This document shows, piece by piece, positions 63,960 to 64,000 of a DNA stretch of 64,000 bases. Location of the stretch: NCBI GenBank assembly GCA_030847615.1, contig JAUMIR010000001.1:444842687-444906686 (forward strand). Reading direction: 5' to 3'. This DNA comes from Gambelia wislizenii. Its lineage: Eukaryota; Chordata; Lepidosauria; Squamata; Crotaphytidae. Position 1 is the first letter of the stretch. Each line of letters opens with the position of its first letter. Made by a program: the position numbers and the translations under genes. The notes under the pieces were generated by a model. It was not told where the DNA came from and ran no database searches. It saw only the letters and a program-made list of their open reading frames with translations.

Positions 63960-64000
63960 CTTTTTCTTTTAATATATTTTTTATTGGTTACAGCCGGTAT
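63960..64000. other. Start of an unidentified element interrupting CR1
   Basis: 'tttttcttttaatatatttt' followed by 'ttattggttacagccgg' replaces the expected CR1 sequence. The T-rich start suggests the reversed A-rich tail of another retroelement, but only 41 bases are visible. Confidence 0.45.

Noticed and set aside
1..64000. CRISPR arrays, operons, bacterial promoters or terminators
   Set aside because: The sequence is vertebrate nuclear DNA; short repeats seen are microsatellites, SINEs and MITEs.

Overview
The window is vertebrate nuclear DNA, almost certainly from a squamate reptile and most likely a lizard. The evidence is the repeat mixture: tRNA-headed and 5S-headed SINEs sharing a BovB-like tail (the Sauria SINE type), BovB/RTE, CR1, L1 and L2 LINEs, Penelope-like elements (PLEs), and many hAT-, Tc1/mariner- and Harbinger-like DNA transposons. 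Nothing looks prokaryotic, and most long open frames belong to retrotransposons or are their antisense shadows.

One host gene is clear: ISCA2, the mitochondrial A-type iron-sulfur assembly factor, on the minus strand. It has four coding exons (57930-57988, 49672-49753, 48655-48770, 46937-47111). Together they give a 432-nt reading frame including the stop (143 residues), with consistent splice phases and the three conserved cysteines. The start codon lies in a perfect TISU/YY1 motif inside a GC-rich, multi-CCAAT promoter at about 57.99-58.33 kb. The introns are full of transposons: two hAT MITEs in intron 3, a Tc1/mariner-like MITE in intron 2, and two PLE insertions, a MITE and a CR1 end in intron 1.

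Layout. 1-2795: L1 ORF2 running off the left edge. 3.3-5.0 kb: L2 end, BovB, SINE tail. 7.1-12.2 kb: a CR1 copy split by a 3.84-kb hAT transposon that itself holds a 0.6-kb MITE, a hAT MITE (with a CR1 end inside it) and a possible Helitron. 13.5-14.1 kb: CR1 joined to a PLE end. 15.1-15.5 kb: possible solo LTR. 15.8-20.1 kb: nearly full-length CR1 with a zinc-finger/esterase ORF1 and an endonuclease/reverse-transcriptase ORF2. 22.5-24.4 kb: L2 interrupted by a SINE and a CR1. 24.4-40.6 kb: mostly unassigned DNA with scattered SINEs and foldback elements, including a striking 308-bp palindrome at 38986-39293. 40.7-43.6 kb: L1 with a 20-bp target duplication and a nested CR1. 45.6-46.3 kb: another non-LTR reverse-transcriptase fragment. 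46.9-58.0 kb: ISCA2. 58.8-61.0 kb: MITE and 5S SINE. 62.1-63.96 kb: a second long CR1, interrupted near the right edge.

The most interesting structure is the PLE at 52125-53814. One perfect 15-bp target duplication encloses five segments in mixed orientations: antisense end, sense GIY-YIG coding piece, antisense end, sense end, sense end. Every terminal segment carries a minimal hammerhead-ribozyme-like motif. The same motif recurs in inverted pairs at 44.6-44.8 kb and 56.8-57.06 kb, and singly at 14.0 kb.
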